64,000 nt of DNA from Phytophthora colocasiae (taxonomy: Eukaryota > Oomycota > Peronosporomycetes > Peronosporales > Peronosporaceae): positions 744,001-808,000 of the forward strand of contig JAGKQI010000064.1 in NCBI GenBank assembly GCA_018806915.1, in the 5' to 3' direction. Below, one piece after another: positions 40,174 through 52,597 of this stretch (positions within the stretch are counted from its first letter, which is position 1; the number at the start of each line of letters is the position of its first letter). The translations under genes and the position numbers were made by a program. Under the pieces are notes generated by a model. That model saw only the letters and a program-made list of their open reading frames with translations, ran no database searches and was not told the origin of the DNA.

Positions 40174-42637
40174 CGCCTCCATCCACTCCAAGGTCTTCCA
40201 CGACCTTTCCGCTGTTGAAGAGCTTTTCGTACTCAGTGATGGAAACCCATCTCCCGTCACCGTCGCATGTACCATTGTCTTGTTGTTGTTGCAAATCTTC
40301 TCGCCTTGGTCGTAGCAAGTACTCCAGGACATACTGTCCGGCCTTGTTTCTCCTGCGTCGGCGTCGCACTTCCACCAGCGGCTCACTCGTTGGGTCGGAT
40401 GAACTCGCGTCTGCCATTGTTGCTGAAGTTCGCTTCGTACCGCGTCGCGCATAGGCTGTATTAATCGTAGCCGCCGTTGGTCGTACAGATGAAGTTGCCG
40501 TCTCGACATCTTCTTCCCGTCGGTCCGCGCTTTCATACTCCAGGTGTTCTTGCAAATCTCGGCCTACGGCCTCGAGGAGAATGGCTGGTCGCCGGTACGT
40601 TACCAAAATGAAACGTGCGCTATAAATTGCTCGTGGTTCTCACCGTCGTCTTCACGTTCCACCAGGAAGTTTTCGTATCCTACTGACTCCACGATTCTCA
40701 ACGGACCCAGCCATTGGTGAACAAACTTGGAAGCCTTCGGACCCCGTGGAGGTCGGAACATCCACACGCGATCTCCCGGTCCGAAGTCGCTCTTCTTCCG
40801 CACTTTCTTGTTGTAGTATCGAGCCTGGCGTCGTTGTTCTCGGGCGCTAGCTTGCTCAGCACACCTATGCGCCTCCTTTAATGTACTCAGTAGTCGTTGA
40901 TGATGTTTCACTAAGTCACCGGCTTCCGTAACTCTTGTTGCTCGTAGTAATTCGTTTGGGGCTCGTAATCGTCGACCCATCATAAGTTCATTCGGGAAAT
41001 CAATACAGTCGAGTGGCGCCCCGAATTGTAGGCATACACGGCGTAATCGACCCACGTATCCCAGTCTCTTTGGGCCTCGTCACTCATGTAAGTTGCGACG
41101 CAATCCTTCCACGTCCGGTGGAATCGTTCGACTAAGCCAATCATTTGTGGTCGATAGGGAACGGGATTGATCTGCTGCGCTTGAAGAAGTATTACCAGCT
41201 CCTCGATCACCTTTCCCACCAGCTCAGGGGCGCCGTCCGTTAGAATTTCTCTAAATGGTCCAAAGCGTAATACCACTTGCTTCATCAAAATGCCGCGATG
41301 CTCTCGGCCGTGTGTTCCTTAACCGCGATAGCCACTGCGTAGCGGGTTACGTATTCAACAGCAGCGATCACATATCGTACTCCGCCGTCAGTACTCGGTA
41401 GCGGACCCGCTATATCTAATGCCCACCTATCGCCAACATCGCCTCCGCGTAAACTTCTTAGTGGTGGCACCACTTCCCGTGGACGTGCTTTCCGGCTGCC
41501 ACACTCTTGGCATCCGAGTACCCAACGTCGTACTTCCTCTTGTAAATTCGGCCACCAATAAAGCTGTGCGATCTCGCGTACGTGTGAGCGCTCCTGAGAT
41601 GCCCGGCCCACACACTATCATGACATTCTTTAAATACTGTCGCCCAGAGAGCTGGCGGTAGTATAATTCGTCGTTGATCCGACGTCACGATTACTACCAA
41701 GCCGTAAATTTTACGAATCGGCCGACCTTGGTGCGTGCCTGATCGTAACATACGCTGCACCATACCGCTCTTTGCCTGTGCGTCCATTATCTCCGCGTCC
41801 GTTAGCTGCAGCGTTGGTTGCTTCGCTCGTTGCTCTCGCGCAGCTTCGGCCGCTGCTTCTCGCCCTCGTTTTGCGTAGTGACCGACTCTGACTGTTGCAC
41901 CACTGCCCCTTCTCGTTCCATCACCTGGCGTTGTACGTTGGTACCACCAAAGGCGGATTGGCTTCTCCCCTGTACCATATCGCTTCTGTGACCTGCCTCA
42001 GCCGCTCTTCCTTCCTCCGTGTGGTTCTTCTGCGTCGCGTGAGTGTCGGTAGGTAGATTTGTATGCTTCACCGCGGTGTCCTCTGCACCACCGGTTACAC
42101 TATCCGCCCAAGTAACAGTCTTCTGCTGCTTTGTTTTCGCCGTGCCTGCCACTGTTGTATCCATAGTAGTCGTGTCCGGAGCCGTTGTCCGGTTGTCAGC
42201 CGTCGCTGCTCTGGGTCTCCCGCCCCCTCCACTTGTACGTTTCTGCGTGTGGGGCATCGTCGCCAAAATGTCGTAGTGTACTGGTACTTCCGTCGCCGCC
42301 GTTTCTTCAGTTGCTCTGCTTTCCATCTCCGCTTCGGCTTCCATACGCCGTTTAGCCCTCTCGTTAATGGGCGTGTCGCTTCACTGGTCGCCCTGGATTT
42401 GGCTGGTTTATTCGATCGACTATTCCTTGAAGGACGCTCATCACCAGACGCTGTTAGTGGTGATTGCACTGCCATAACCTCATTCTCCACCTGCATCTGC
42501 TCTATGACCTCGTGCACGCCAGTCCCTGACACCTTCGCTTCCGTATTCTGAGGTTCTCGATCTACATCATTGCCTGTGGTTGCCTCCATACTCACCGGAG
42601 GTTCCGCTCTTGTGACTAATGTGTCCTGGTGACTCAC
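40174..42637 (-). pseudogene. Gypsy element 2: integrase region, frameshifted
   Basis: The same coding as element 1 broken into frames at 40169-40606, 40600-41055, 40980-41288, 41285-41611, 41458-41787, 41802-42344 and 42095-42637. The HHCC zinc part, D-D-35-E core, GPY/F-like tail and hydrophilic insert are all recognisable. The breaks are single-base losses against element 1, such as one A in TCAAAAATG (41285-41290), one C in CTCGCC (about 41863) and one base in GATCCTCGCG (about 41574). It could not make integrase as written. Confidence 0.85.
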
Positions 42638-44679
42638 TCCCTTCGCCTTGACCTTCTACGACGCCCTATCGCCGCTCGCGATTTACCCACAACAGGCGCT
42701 CGAGACAGCGCATCAGCAACCACGTTCGTGTTACCGGGCCTGTACTTTATCTCGAAATCAAATTCTTGCAGCGTAAGAGCCCATCGATGCAGTTTCCCTG
42801 TCAAATTAGGACTGGTCATGAGCCACTTTAGTGCCGCGTGGTCCGTAATAATCTCGAATCGGCGGCCATACAAGTACGGGCGAAAGAGCTTAATGGCCCA
42901 TACTACAGCAAAGCACTCAAGTTCAGTAATCCCGTACTCGCTCTCTGTTACACTGTTCACCTTGCTGGCAAACGCGATTGGTTGCCACCCAACGCCCTGA
43001 TCCTGCATCAGACATGCCCCGAGGCCTGTCTTGCTCGCATCTGTCGCTAAACGGAATGGAAGCCGGAAGTCTGGATACACCAGTAGTGGCTTCGCCGTCA
43101 ACAAGGCCTTCACGTCGTCAAACGCAGCCTTCTGCGCCTCTCCCCATTCCCATACAACGCCCTTCCGTAGTAATTTCGTGATTGGTGCCATGATCGTACC
43201 GAACCCGCTAACAAATCGTCGGTAGTAGCCGGCAAGGTGGGCGAATCGCTTGGCTTCCACAGCGTCGGTTGGTGTCGGAAACTCCCGTACTGCGGTAACA
43301 ATACGATCCAAAGGTCGCACCCCTTCGCTACTGAGTTCGTGTCCCAAGTATTCCATCGTCTGGGTTGCGAACTTGCACTTCTTAAGCTTCAGTGTCAGAC
43401 CTGCACGTTGAAGACGCTCTAACACCGCTGTCAACTCCACAATATGCCGCTCGATTCCTCCTCGCGTAAACACCACGATATCATCAAGATATACAAGGCA
43501 GGTAGACCAAGTCAGACCTCTTAATACTCCGTTCATTAGCCTTTGGAACGTCGATGGGGCGTTCGTTAACCCAAAGGGCATACGTACAAATCGATACAAT
43601 CCTTTCTTGGTGGTGAAAGCGGTTTTATCGCGATCTTCTGGAGCTACCAGGATCTGCCAGTATCCTGCTCGTAGGTCCAGTGTCGTGAACAACAATGCGC
43701 CTCCCAGCGCCTCGAGAGTCTCGTCTATCCGCGGCAGTGGATAAACATCCTTTTTAGTAATCTTGTTGAGTGCTCTGTAATCCACACAGAAGCGGACCTC
43801 GCCGTCCTTCTTGCGGACAAGCACGACTGGGAATCCCCAACCTCCGTTTCCTTCTTCTATTACCCCGGCGCGCAACATCTTCTCTACGTTGCTGTTGATA
43901 ATTCCGTCGTCCGTCTGAGCCTGTCGTCTCCTTTTGAGCATAATTGGGAAAGCATCTCCAGTATCGATGTGATGGTGCACATCTAAGGAGGTAGCGGGAG
44001 GACATTCATTCGCGTTTTCCGTCAGTGAACGGTACGCGCGCAGCAGCTTGAATACCAACTGGCGTGTTTTCGGCTCCTTGCTACCTATATCCACGTCCGC
44101 TTCATCCGGTAAGGGCGTCTCGGTGTCTCCAAGTGTATCCAACCAGGTCTTCACTTGCGCAGTATCCAATTGGCCGTCTGTAGCGAGGATCTCCATATCG
44201 TCGTCTACAGGTATCCATGTACCTAACTCTTTTTTGTTCGGTATTTTCATTGACTTGGCGTTAGTGTTAATGGCAGGAACCCACGCTTGTCCATTCCGTG
44301 CCGTAGTCACCGTCGCAGCTAACAACACAGATCCAATGTGCCTCGTAGGTATGAAAAGGCCTCGTTCTCCGTCTTCTGCTGACACTGAGACTGCTACCGG
44401 TGTCACCGTGTTACCCTCCAGCGCCGTCCTTCGTACCATGCGTACAGCCGCTATCTTTGCTCCATTCTCGCTGTCGTATGTCCTAAAGGGAATCACCACG
44501 GCTCGGTCTGCATCCGCATAGCGCACTTCCTGTCTATTGAAATCCATTGTGGCTCCTCGCGCTTGCATAAAGTCTACTCCCAGCAGAAATTCCTCCTCAC
44601 AGCTCGATATGATGCACGCATCTACCGTCAGCTTTTCACCAAACACCGTCTCGAAATTAAATCGCCACACACCAACCAC
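42634..44679 (-). CDS. Gypsy element 2: protease C-terminal part, reverse transcriptase and RNase H
   Basis: A 681-residue continuous frame, the best single view of the polymerase in the array. It runs from the protease C-terminal half (CEEEFLLGVDFMQARGATMD, about residue 30) through the connection, then [34 protein letters not shown] and YLDD, to RNase H (LATDASKTGLGACL, ITDHAALKWL) and the basic end RRRRSRR. It shows that protease and polymerase are one frame in this family. The catalytic DSGA of the protease lies upstream in another frame (45119-44682), separated by a one-base loss near 44730 (GTTGAGATC against GTTGGAGATC). Confidence 0.9.
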   Translation of the reverse strand: MVGVWRFNFETVFGEKLTVDACIISSCEEEFLLGVDFMQARGATMDFNRQEVRYADADRAVVIPFRTYDSENGAKIAAVRMVRRTALEGNTVTPVAVSVSAEDGERGLFIPTRHIGSVLLAATVTTARNGQAWVPAINTNAKSMKIPNKKELGTWIPVDDDMEILATDGQLDTAQVKTWLDTLGDTETPLPDEADVDIGSKEPKTRQLVFKLLRAYRSLTENANECPPATSLDVHHHIDTGDAFPIMLKRRRQAQTDDGIINSNVEKMLRAGVIEEGNGGWGFPVVLVRKKDGEVRFCVDYRALNKITKKDVYPLPRIDETLEALGGALLFTTLDLRAGYWQILVAPEDRDKTAFTTKKGLYRFVRMPFGLTNAPSTFQRLMNGVLRGLTWSTCLVYLDDIVVFTRGGIERHIVELTAVLERLQRAGLTLKLKKCKFATQTMEYLGHELSSEGVRPLDRIVTAVREFPTPTDAVEAKRFAHLAGYYRRFVSGFGTIMAPITKLLRKGVVWEWGEAQKAAFDDVKALLTAKPLLVYPDFRLPFRLATDASKTGLGACLMQDQGVGWQPIAFASKVNSVTESEYGITELECFAVVWAIKLFRPYLYGRRFEIITDHAALKWLMTSPNLTGKLHRWALTLQEFDFEIKYRPGNTNVVADALSRAPVVGKSRAAIGRRRRSRRRE

Positions 44680-44681
44680 AT

Positions 44682-45678
44682 CTAGCAGAAAACCTCCGAT
44701 GCCCTCAACGTAGTCGATAGCAGCCTTGTTGAGATCTTGTCGCCGTAAAGCATCCAGTCGGTACCCGCAACAGTGTATCGCGCTCCACTATCAAATTTCA
44801 CTCGTCGTTGTACTCCATTCACCCCCATGACAGAGGTTGGTAGTCCATCATCAGCTCCCACGTATTCCACAATGTCATCGGTCATCGTTCCTGACGCTGT
44901 TGGGGACACACGCTGCTGTTTCACCAAGCGTACTCGTGTGGTTTCCATTTGTTTCAAGGACACTCCGTCTAATTGTCGTCGCTGGCACCGCGCTTGGAGC
45001 TCCTTTATTGCTTCCTGTGCATCATCGTGCCGTTTAGTCCGTAGTGCCGTAGCCACACGCTCTCGTTCGATTGAACTATCTTGAGCTTCACGTTGCTGCC
45101 GTACCAACCGTGCCTTCACCTTCGCTCTTTTTTGTTGCTCTTCCGAGCGTGCTTACGCTCTTGACGTTGAACAGTGATGTTGACACCCATGCCATCGCTT
45201 TTGCCGGCGTGTATTACATCCGAGCCCCATCTACTACGTTCTGGACGGCGCTGACCCCATCGCTTTTAGGTGGTCGTTGCTCCGACGCCGACTGATTACA
45301 TTCGGCCGTAGCTTCTACTGTGGAGCAATCAGCTTTTGATGTTTCCTCAACCGATACAGCCGCTGCCACCGCCGACACAGCAGGACGTTGTGAAGCCTCC
45401 GCAAGATTCATCGTCACTTCAGTACAGTAGCAGGGCGTCGTCGCACATCTTCCATTATCGCTCATGCGGATGCCCTTCGCGCGCCGGATGGTTCGTCGTT
45501 CCCGTTCCTCATCTTCGCGTTTCGCGCGCGTGAAGCGCACAGCGGTCATTGTGGGTCGCGTCGTCGCCACATAGAGTGTTGCTCTTCTAACGTCTTCCTC
45601 AACCGCATCCCTCAGTAACTTCGCAAATTGACCACTATTGGGCTTCAGCTCCTCCTGCTCGTCCATCGTCTCATTCAT
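44682..45678 (-). pseudogene. Gypsy element 2: protease N-terminal region, frameshifted
   Basis: Two frames, 45678-45214 and 45119-44682, match residues of about 100-430 of the element 1 protease frame, including [20 protein letters not shown]. They are separated by indels around 45130-45140 and 45225 (GAGCCCCAT against GAGCTCCCAT). The 24-bp repeat lies just upstream at 45713-45787. Confidence 0.8.
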
Positions 45679-45914
45679 CTTAATTTCTTCGTTCCCCCAT
45701 TCATCATCGCTACTTCGTTCTCATTCCTCGTCATCGTTCCTTCGTTCTCATTCGTCATCGTTCCTTCGTTCTCATTCGTCATCGTCTCATCGTCCTCGTT
45801 CCTCCTCATCGTCACGCTCGGTTCACCAGTATCCACGAGTAAGTTCACATCGTATTGCTTGCTCGTTTCACCGCTTGTTGGGGATACCGGGCAATCCCAG
45901 GACGCCCTACTCCC

Positions 45915-48585
45915 CTACGGCGTCCTGCCCTCGTTTCCCGTCCTCTTATGCTTCTCCTTGCGCTGAGCCAGGTACTCATCGTTTTTCGCTTTGACACTAG
46001 CGTCCGTACAGTCTCGTGCAAGATGTCCGTACTTGTTGCACGCATAACACTTCGGCCCAGTAGTGCAGTGCATGGCCCAATGACCTTCTTGTCCACAGAT
46101 GTAACAGCGCGTGCCACCACCAACTGACTTAGAGGGTTCCCGCCGCTGCTTATTTTCTTCTGCGAGTACCTGTCGTACTGCAGCCTTCAGCTTTCTCTGA
46201 GGTTTCGCTTCGCGTTCATCGTCGCTGGAGTCGGCCGCACGTTTAGGCTTGTTCTTCTTGCGAGGCTTCACGTCTTCCTCATCGTCGCTGGTCTCTTCCA
46301 AACGCCGGTACTTACTGGATTTCCTTTGCCGCGCATCTCGATCTTCGTCGTCTGATGATTCCGCGTCGCGTCGAGTTCTTGATTTCCGCTCCTTCCGCTT
46401 GGTGTCGCCTTTTCTAGCCGTCTTGGTGCGTTTCTGTCCAGCGACTTCAGCCCAGTACCTTGAGTTCCACTTTCGTCCTGCCGGCAGCTCTCGTAGTTTC
46501 CGGCAATGATGTTCCAAGCACCCTTCGGGTTCGTGTAGAGGACTAGGCCATCTGGATCAACTGCCGCATAGTTCTTAATTCCGTCTGGGGCTCCTGATAC
46601 TGGAACGTACACGCTTCCTACTCCTGGGAGAGTTACTGTACGTGCTGCAGTGGTGTCTGGAGATGTCGTTTCTGAACCAGCAGCTGTCGCTTGCATTTGC
46701 CCTACCGCTTGGCCGATGTTCACCAAGCTCTCCATCGGATCATCGATTTCGGTGGCTCTGATCACGGCTTCTTCCAGGTTATCGGGCTCTTGCTGCTTGA
46801 CAAGTTGCCTAGTGGTCTTATCCATACCACGGTAGAACTGGGCCATCAGCACCCTTTTCACTCACACGACTACGCCCCGCTGCTTTCCGTAGAGCTGCTG
46901 CGTAGTCTGCATGCGATTCAGTATTACCGCGAGCGCGCGTGTTCACTCGATACTCCGCCAATGAAATGTCTTCCTTGGGTCCATACCGCCGCAGCAACGC
47001 TTGTTTTGTTTTAAGTGCGTCCATGTCCTTTCGGTATCCGTCAGCCTTCGATTGAAGTCCACCCACCAACTAGCTGCGTCGCCCATCAGCTTGTTTCCAA
47101 GGATGAAGTAAAGTGCGTGGTCGCTCCATTCTCCTCGTCCAGACTCACGTGCACCTTGCAGCGCCAAATCGATCCTATCGGTCCACGTGGACACGGACGC
47201 GCCTGCCGTCGGTGAGAATGTCGGCAACTCCAGATCTTTCACATTACCTCGGCGATGGGCTCTAACTGGCTCACGGCGACGCCTCGTCGCCTCTCCCGGC
47301 GTTCTTGGGACTCTCTCCGTTCGCGTCGCTGCCTCCGTCCCCGTGGTTCGTGCCGTCCTCGCTGCACGCGCTGCCGTTGTGGTCGGTCCCGCTCATCAGA
47401 CCCGCTGCTGGAGCTATCTTCGGAACTGCTCGTTCTGGCACGTCGTCGATCGCGCCCGTAGTGTCCATAATCGTCTGACTCGTCGCTACTTGATGACGAA
47501 GGAGATCCTCCTCCACCAGGCTGTGCACGTCGTGGTCGCTCGACTCGCTGTCGTGGTAGAGCAGCTGGTCGGCTTCGAGATCTTCTTCGTTCAGGACTTG
47601 GCTGCCGGTGTGGCTCGCCTCCACGATCCGGTTCGCCTTGATCCCGCCGAAGTTCTTGTCGGTGGCGCTCCTGCCCTCATCACGCCCTTGATTCGCGTTG
47701 CCGTCCACGTCGCGGCCGTTACGTTGCGGCTGTAACTGCCGGATCTCGTCCTGTAGTGCTTCTAGGAACCCCATCATGACTTCCATGTTCCTCTGTTCTC
47801 GTGGCTGGACATTGTTGTCTTGCGGCGGTACCGTCTCTGCTGGAGGCTCATTCTCCTGCTCCGGATCAGCTACTGGTGGTCCTTTCTCGGCACGACCTTC
47901 TCTCTCATTATTGTGGCCGCTTTCTTCAGTGTCGTGCCGTACTCCTTCCTGGGCTGCATCTTCCTCTAGGCGCACCACACGAGTGGACGGATTATCCTCA
48001 AATGCCGTAGTATCGTTTCCTAAGACAGCATCGATGAGCGCTTGTCCACTTTCGAAACCTGGCTCCGCTGCGCCTCCCGCTTGTACTAGACGGAAGTAGC
48101 GTTCCGCAGCCGCGCGCTGCTTCTGCACACGACTCCGTGTCCAGACTGCCGACTCGTTGGAGACGCTTCGAAGGCGCTGCTCGCTTCTCCTCATAGTTGT
48201 CCGGGCTAATCGTTGCTGCTTCGCTGCGACTTGACTCTGCGTCACTCTCCTTGTCCTCAGTGTTCTGTTCCGCGTTTGCTTTCCTTCGTTTGGCGCTGCT
48301 CGGTCTTGACGGCGCTTTCTTCTTCGTGAGTCTCTCCCGCGTCGTTTTTTGGAGTTTCCCCATCGATTCCGATACTGGCTTCCGCAGACGTTTCCCGTGT
48401 TGTGAGACAGGCCCCTGTATGACCACCATGTAACAGGTTGGGCTCTTCTCGCTGCCTGCCAGCGGGTCGTTAGCCGTGTACTGTGCCGGGTGGTCTTCCA
48501 GAGATCGGGTGCTGATCAGCACTCTTACTTCAACGCCATTCAGGCTCGGTTCACCGCGCCGGCCCGTTCGTGTCTGTCGCACCAC
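45915..48585 (-). pseudogene. Gypsy element 2: Gag and nucleocapsid, frameshifted
   Basis: Gag is split among 48585-47998 (LTR-derived start), 48245-47271, 47242-46943, 46861-46268 and the nucleocapsid frame 46517-45915 with both CCHC knuckles. Differences from element 1 include a duplicated TTTTG (GCTTGTTTTGTTTTAAG near 47002), one extra T in CCCTTTTCAC (about 46856) and missing single bases near 47281 and 47674. As written Gag is not producible. The capsid-like domain residues themselves match element 1. Confidence 0.85.
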
Positions 48586-49062
48586 GAACTGCCTACTTGT
48601 ATTAAAAGAACGTAGTAGAGTCTACTTCTCCTTACTTGTGCTCTGGTCCTCGTGCTTCCGTAGCGTCACCTGCTGCTCCCCAGGTCCCACAGAAATCGCT
48701 TCTGGACCAAACCAACCGAACCCACGTGTTCGCTGCTGGCTGTCCACGAAGTCTGCCGCCTGCGGACCCAACTGGTTCCTCTCCGTCCGCACTTGGTCAC
48801 TCGTCTGCGTTGCGTGTGGGCCACTTGTGCTCCACGCGGTCTCTTTTAAAGTGAAGTCTGGATCTTCGCGGATAAAAGCCACGTGCTGCTGCCCAGGACC
48901 GCCAGTTTCATTGGATATCCGCCGAGCTCGTTCGCCGGCGTCCATATCATTTGTCATAATTGAATTACCTGTGAGGTCAAAATCACAGACACCAACGCAC
49001 ATCACAAGTCTATCAAAATAGCATCTCAGACCATGTGTTGATCCAGAAGTCCACTTGTTACA
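48429..49062 (-). repeat. Gypsy LTR 3 (shared by elements 2 and 3), mosaic
   Basis: 634 bp and nearly identical to the others, except for a block of about 100 bases at 48944-49042 with roughly 20 substitutions and no length change. Outside the block it shares the variant ACAGAAATCG with LTR4. It also removes the pol stop context for element 3, whose end is altered near 49075. Confidence 0.92.
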
Positions 49063-51540
49063 CGCCTCCATCCACCCAAGGTCTTCCACGACCTTTCCGC
49101 TGTTGAAGAGCTTTTCGTACTCAGTGATGGAAACCCATCTCCCGTCACCGTCGCATGTACCATTGTCTTGTTGTTGTTGCAAATCTTCTCGCCTTGGTCG
49201 TAGCAAGTACTCCAGGACATACTGTCCGGCCTTGTTTCTCCTGCGTCGGCGTCGCACTTCCACCAGCGGCTCACTCGTTGGGTCGGATGAACTCGCGTCT
49301 GCCATTGTTGCTGAAGTTCGCTTCGTACCGCGTCGCGCATAGGCTGTATTAATCGTAGCCGCCGTTGGTCGTACAGATGAAGTTGCCGTCTCGACATCTT
49401 CTTCCCGTCGGTCCGCGCTTTCATACTCCAGGTGTTCTGTAAATCTCGGCCTACGGCCTCGAGGAGAATGGCTGGTCGCCGGTACGTTACCAAAATGAAA
49501 CGTGCGCTATAAATTGCTCGTGGTTCTCACCGTCGTCTTCACGTTCCACCAGGAAGTTTTCGTATCCTACTGACTCCACGATTCTCAACGGACCCAGCCA
49601 TTGGTGAACAAACTTGGAAGCCTTCGACCCCGTGGAGGTCGGAACATCCACACGCGATCTCCCGGTCCGAAGTCGCTCTTCTTCCGCACTTTCTTGTTGT
49701 AGTATCGAGGCCTGGCGTCGTTGTTCTCGGGTGCTAGCTTGCTCAGCACACCCATGCGCCTCCCTTTAATGTACTCAGTAGTCGTTGATGATGTTTCACT
49801 AAGTCACCGGCTTCCGTAACTCTTGTTGCTCGTAGTAATCTCGTTTGGGGCTCGTAATCGTCGACCCATCATAAGTTCATTCGGGGAAATCAATACAGTC
49901 GAGTGGCGCCCCGAATTGTAGGCATACACGGCGTAATCGACCCACGTATCCCAGTCTCTTTGGGCCTCGTCACTCATGTAAGTTGGTGACGCAATCCTTC
50001 CACGTCCGGTGGAATCGTTCGGACTAAGCCAATCATTTGTGGTCGATAGGAACGGGATTGATCTGCTGCGCTTGGAAGAAGTATTACCAGCTCCTCGATC
50101 ACCTTTCCCACCAGCTCAGGGGCGCCGTCCGTTAGAATTTCTCTAAATGGTCCAAAGCGTAATACCACTTGCTTCATCAAAATGCCGCGATGCTCTCGGC
50201 CGTGTGTTCCTTAACCGCGATAGCCACTGCGTAGCGGGTTACGTATTCAACAGCAGCGATCACATATCGTACTCCGCCGTCAGTACTCGGTAGCGGACCC
50301 GCTATATCTAATGCCCACCTATCGCCAACATCGCCTCCGCGTAAACTTCTTAGTGGTGGCACCACTTCCCGTGGACGTGCTTTCCGGCTGCCACACTCTT
50401 GGCATCCGAGTACCCAACGTCGTACTTCCTCTTGTAAATTCGGCCACCAATAAAGCTGTGCGATCCTCGCGTACGTGTAAGCGCTCCTGAGATGCCCGGC
50501 CCACACACTATCATGACATTCTTTAAATACTGTCGCCCAGAGAGCTGGCGGTAGTATAATTCGTCGTTGATCCGACGTCACGATTACTACCAAGCCGTAA
50601 ATTTTACGAATCGGCCGACCTTGGTGCGTGCCTGATCGTAACATACGCTGCACCATACCGCTCTTTGCCTGTGCGTCCATTATCTCCGCGTCCGTTAGCT
50701 GCAGCGTTGGTTGCTTCGCTCGTTGCTCTCGCGCAGCTTCGGCCGCTGCTTCTCGCCCCTCGTTTTGCGTAGTGACCGACTCTGACTGTTGCACCACTGC
50801 CCCTTCTCGTTCCATCACCTGGCGTTGTACGTTGGTACCACCAAAGGCGGATTGGCTTCTCCCCTGTACCATATCGCTTCTGTGACCTGCTCTCAGCCGC
50901 TCTTCCTTCCTCCGTGTGGTTCTTCTGCGTCGCGTGAGTGTCGGTAGGTAGATTTGTATGCTTCACCGCGGTGTCCTCTCTGCACCACCGGTTACACTAT
51001 CCGCCCAAGTAACAGTCTTCTGCTGCTTTGTTTTCGCCGTGCCTGCCACTGTTGTATCCATAGTAGTCGTGTCCGGAGCCGTTGTCCGGTTGTCAGCCGT
51101 CGCTGCTCTGGGTCTCCTGGCCCCCTCCACTTGTACGTTTCTGCGTGTGGGGCATCGTCGCCAAAATGTCGTAGTGTACTGGTACTTCCGTCGCCGCCGT
51201 TTCTTCAGTTGCTCTGCTTTCCATCTCCGCTTCGGCTTCCATACGCCGTTTAGCCCCTTCGTCAATGGGCGTGTCGCTTCACTGGTCGCCCTGGATTTGG
51301 CTGGTTTATTCGATCGACTATTCCTTGAAGGACGCTCATCACCAGACGCTGTTAGTGGTGATTGCACTGCCATAACCTCATTCTCCACCTGCATCTGCTC
51401 TTATGACCTCGTGCACGCCAGTCCCTGACACCTTCGCTTCCGGTATTCTGAGGTTCTCGATCTACATCATTGCCCTGTGGTTGCCTCCATACTCACCGGA
51501 GGTTCCGCTCTTGTGACTAATGTGTCCTGGGTGACTCACT
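49063..51540 (-). pseudogene. Gypsy element 3: integrase region, heavily frameshifted
   Basis: Frames 49493-49026, 50180-49974, 50872-50177 (HHCC part and early catalytic core) and 51394-50963 (insert) match the integrase region of element 1. The stretch 49620-50070 is rich in single-base gains and losses, for example GAGGCCTGG for GAGCCTGG, CCTCCCTTTAATG for CCTCCTTTAATG, and CTTCGACCCC for CTTCGGACCCC. Most fall in short homopolymer runs. No functional integrase is possible as written. Confidence 0.85.
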
Positions 51541-52597
51541 CCCCTTCGCCTTGACCTTTCTACGACGCCCTATCGCCGCTCGCGATTTACCCAACAACAG
51601 GCGCTCGAGACAGCGCATCAGCAACCACGTTCGTGTTACCGGGCCTGTACTTTATCTCGAAATCAAATTCTTGCAGCGTAAGAGCCCATCGATGCAGTTT
51701 CCTGTCAAATTAGGACTGGTCATGAGCCACTTTAGTGCCGCGTGGTCCGTAATAATCTCGAATCGGCGGCCATACAAGTACGGGCGAAAGAGCTAATGGC
51801 CCATACTACAGCAAAGCACTCAAGTTCAGTAATCCCGTACTCGCTCTCTGTTACACTGTTCACCTTGCTGGCAAACGCGATTGGTTGCCACCCAACGCCC
51901 TGATCCTGCATCAGACATGCCCGAGGCCTGTCTTGCTCGCATCTGTCGCTAAACGGAATGGAAGCCGGAAGTCTGGATACACCAGTAGTGGCTTCTGCCG
52001 TCAACAAGGCCTTCACGTCGTCAAACGCAGCCTTCTGCGCCTCTCCCCATTCCCATACAACGCCCTTCCGTAGTAATTTCGTGATTGGTGCCATGATCGT
52101 ACCTGAACCCGCTAACAAATCGTCGGTAGTAGCCGGCAAGGTGGGCGAATCGCTTGGCTTCCACAGCGTCGGTTGGTGTCGGAAACTCCCGTACTGCGGT
52201 AACAATACGATCCAAAGGTCGCACCCCTTCGCTACTGAGTTCGTATCCCAAGTATTCCATCGTCTGGGTTGCGAACTTGCACTTTAAGCTTCAGTGTCAG
52301 ACCTGCACGTTGAAGACGCTCTAACACCGCTGTCAACTCCACAATATGCCGCTCGATTCCTCCTCGCGTAAACACCACGATATCATCAAGATATACAAGG
52401 CAGGTAGACCAAGTCAGACCTCTTAATACTCCGTTCATTAGCCTTTGGAACGTCGATGGGGCGTTCGTTAACCCAAAGGGCATACGTACAAATCGATACA
52501 ATCCTTTCTTGGTGGTGAAAGCGGTTTTATCGCGATCTTCTGGAGCTACCAGGATCTGCCAGTATCCTGCTCGTAGGTCCAGTGTCGTGAACAACAA
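51541..52597 (-). pseudogene. Gypsy element 3: RNase H and reverse-transcriptase core, frameshifted
   Basis: Pieces 52597-52232 (LFTTLDLRAGYWQI to the YLDD box), 52260-52021 and 52205-51732 cover the palm, thumb and RNase H (ITELECFAVVWAI). Breaks come from single-base changes such as loss of two bases near 52283 (CACTTTAAG against CACTTCTTAAG) and an extra T at 52104-52105. The catalytic boxes are otherwise unchanged. Confidence 0.85.
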
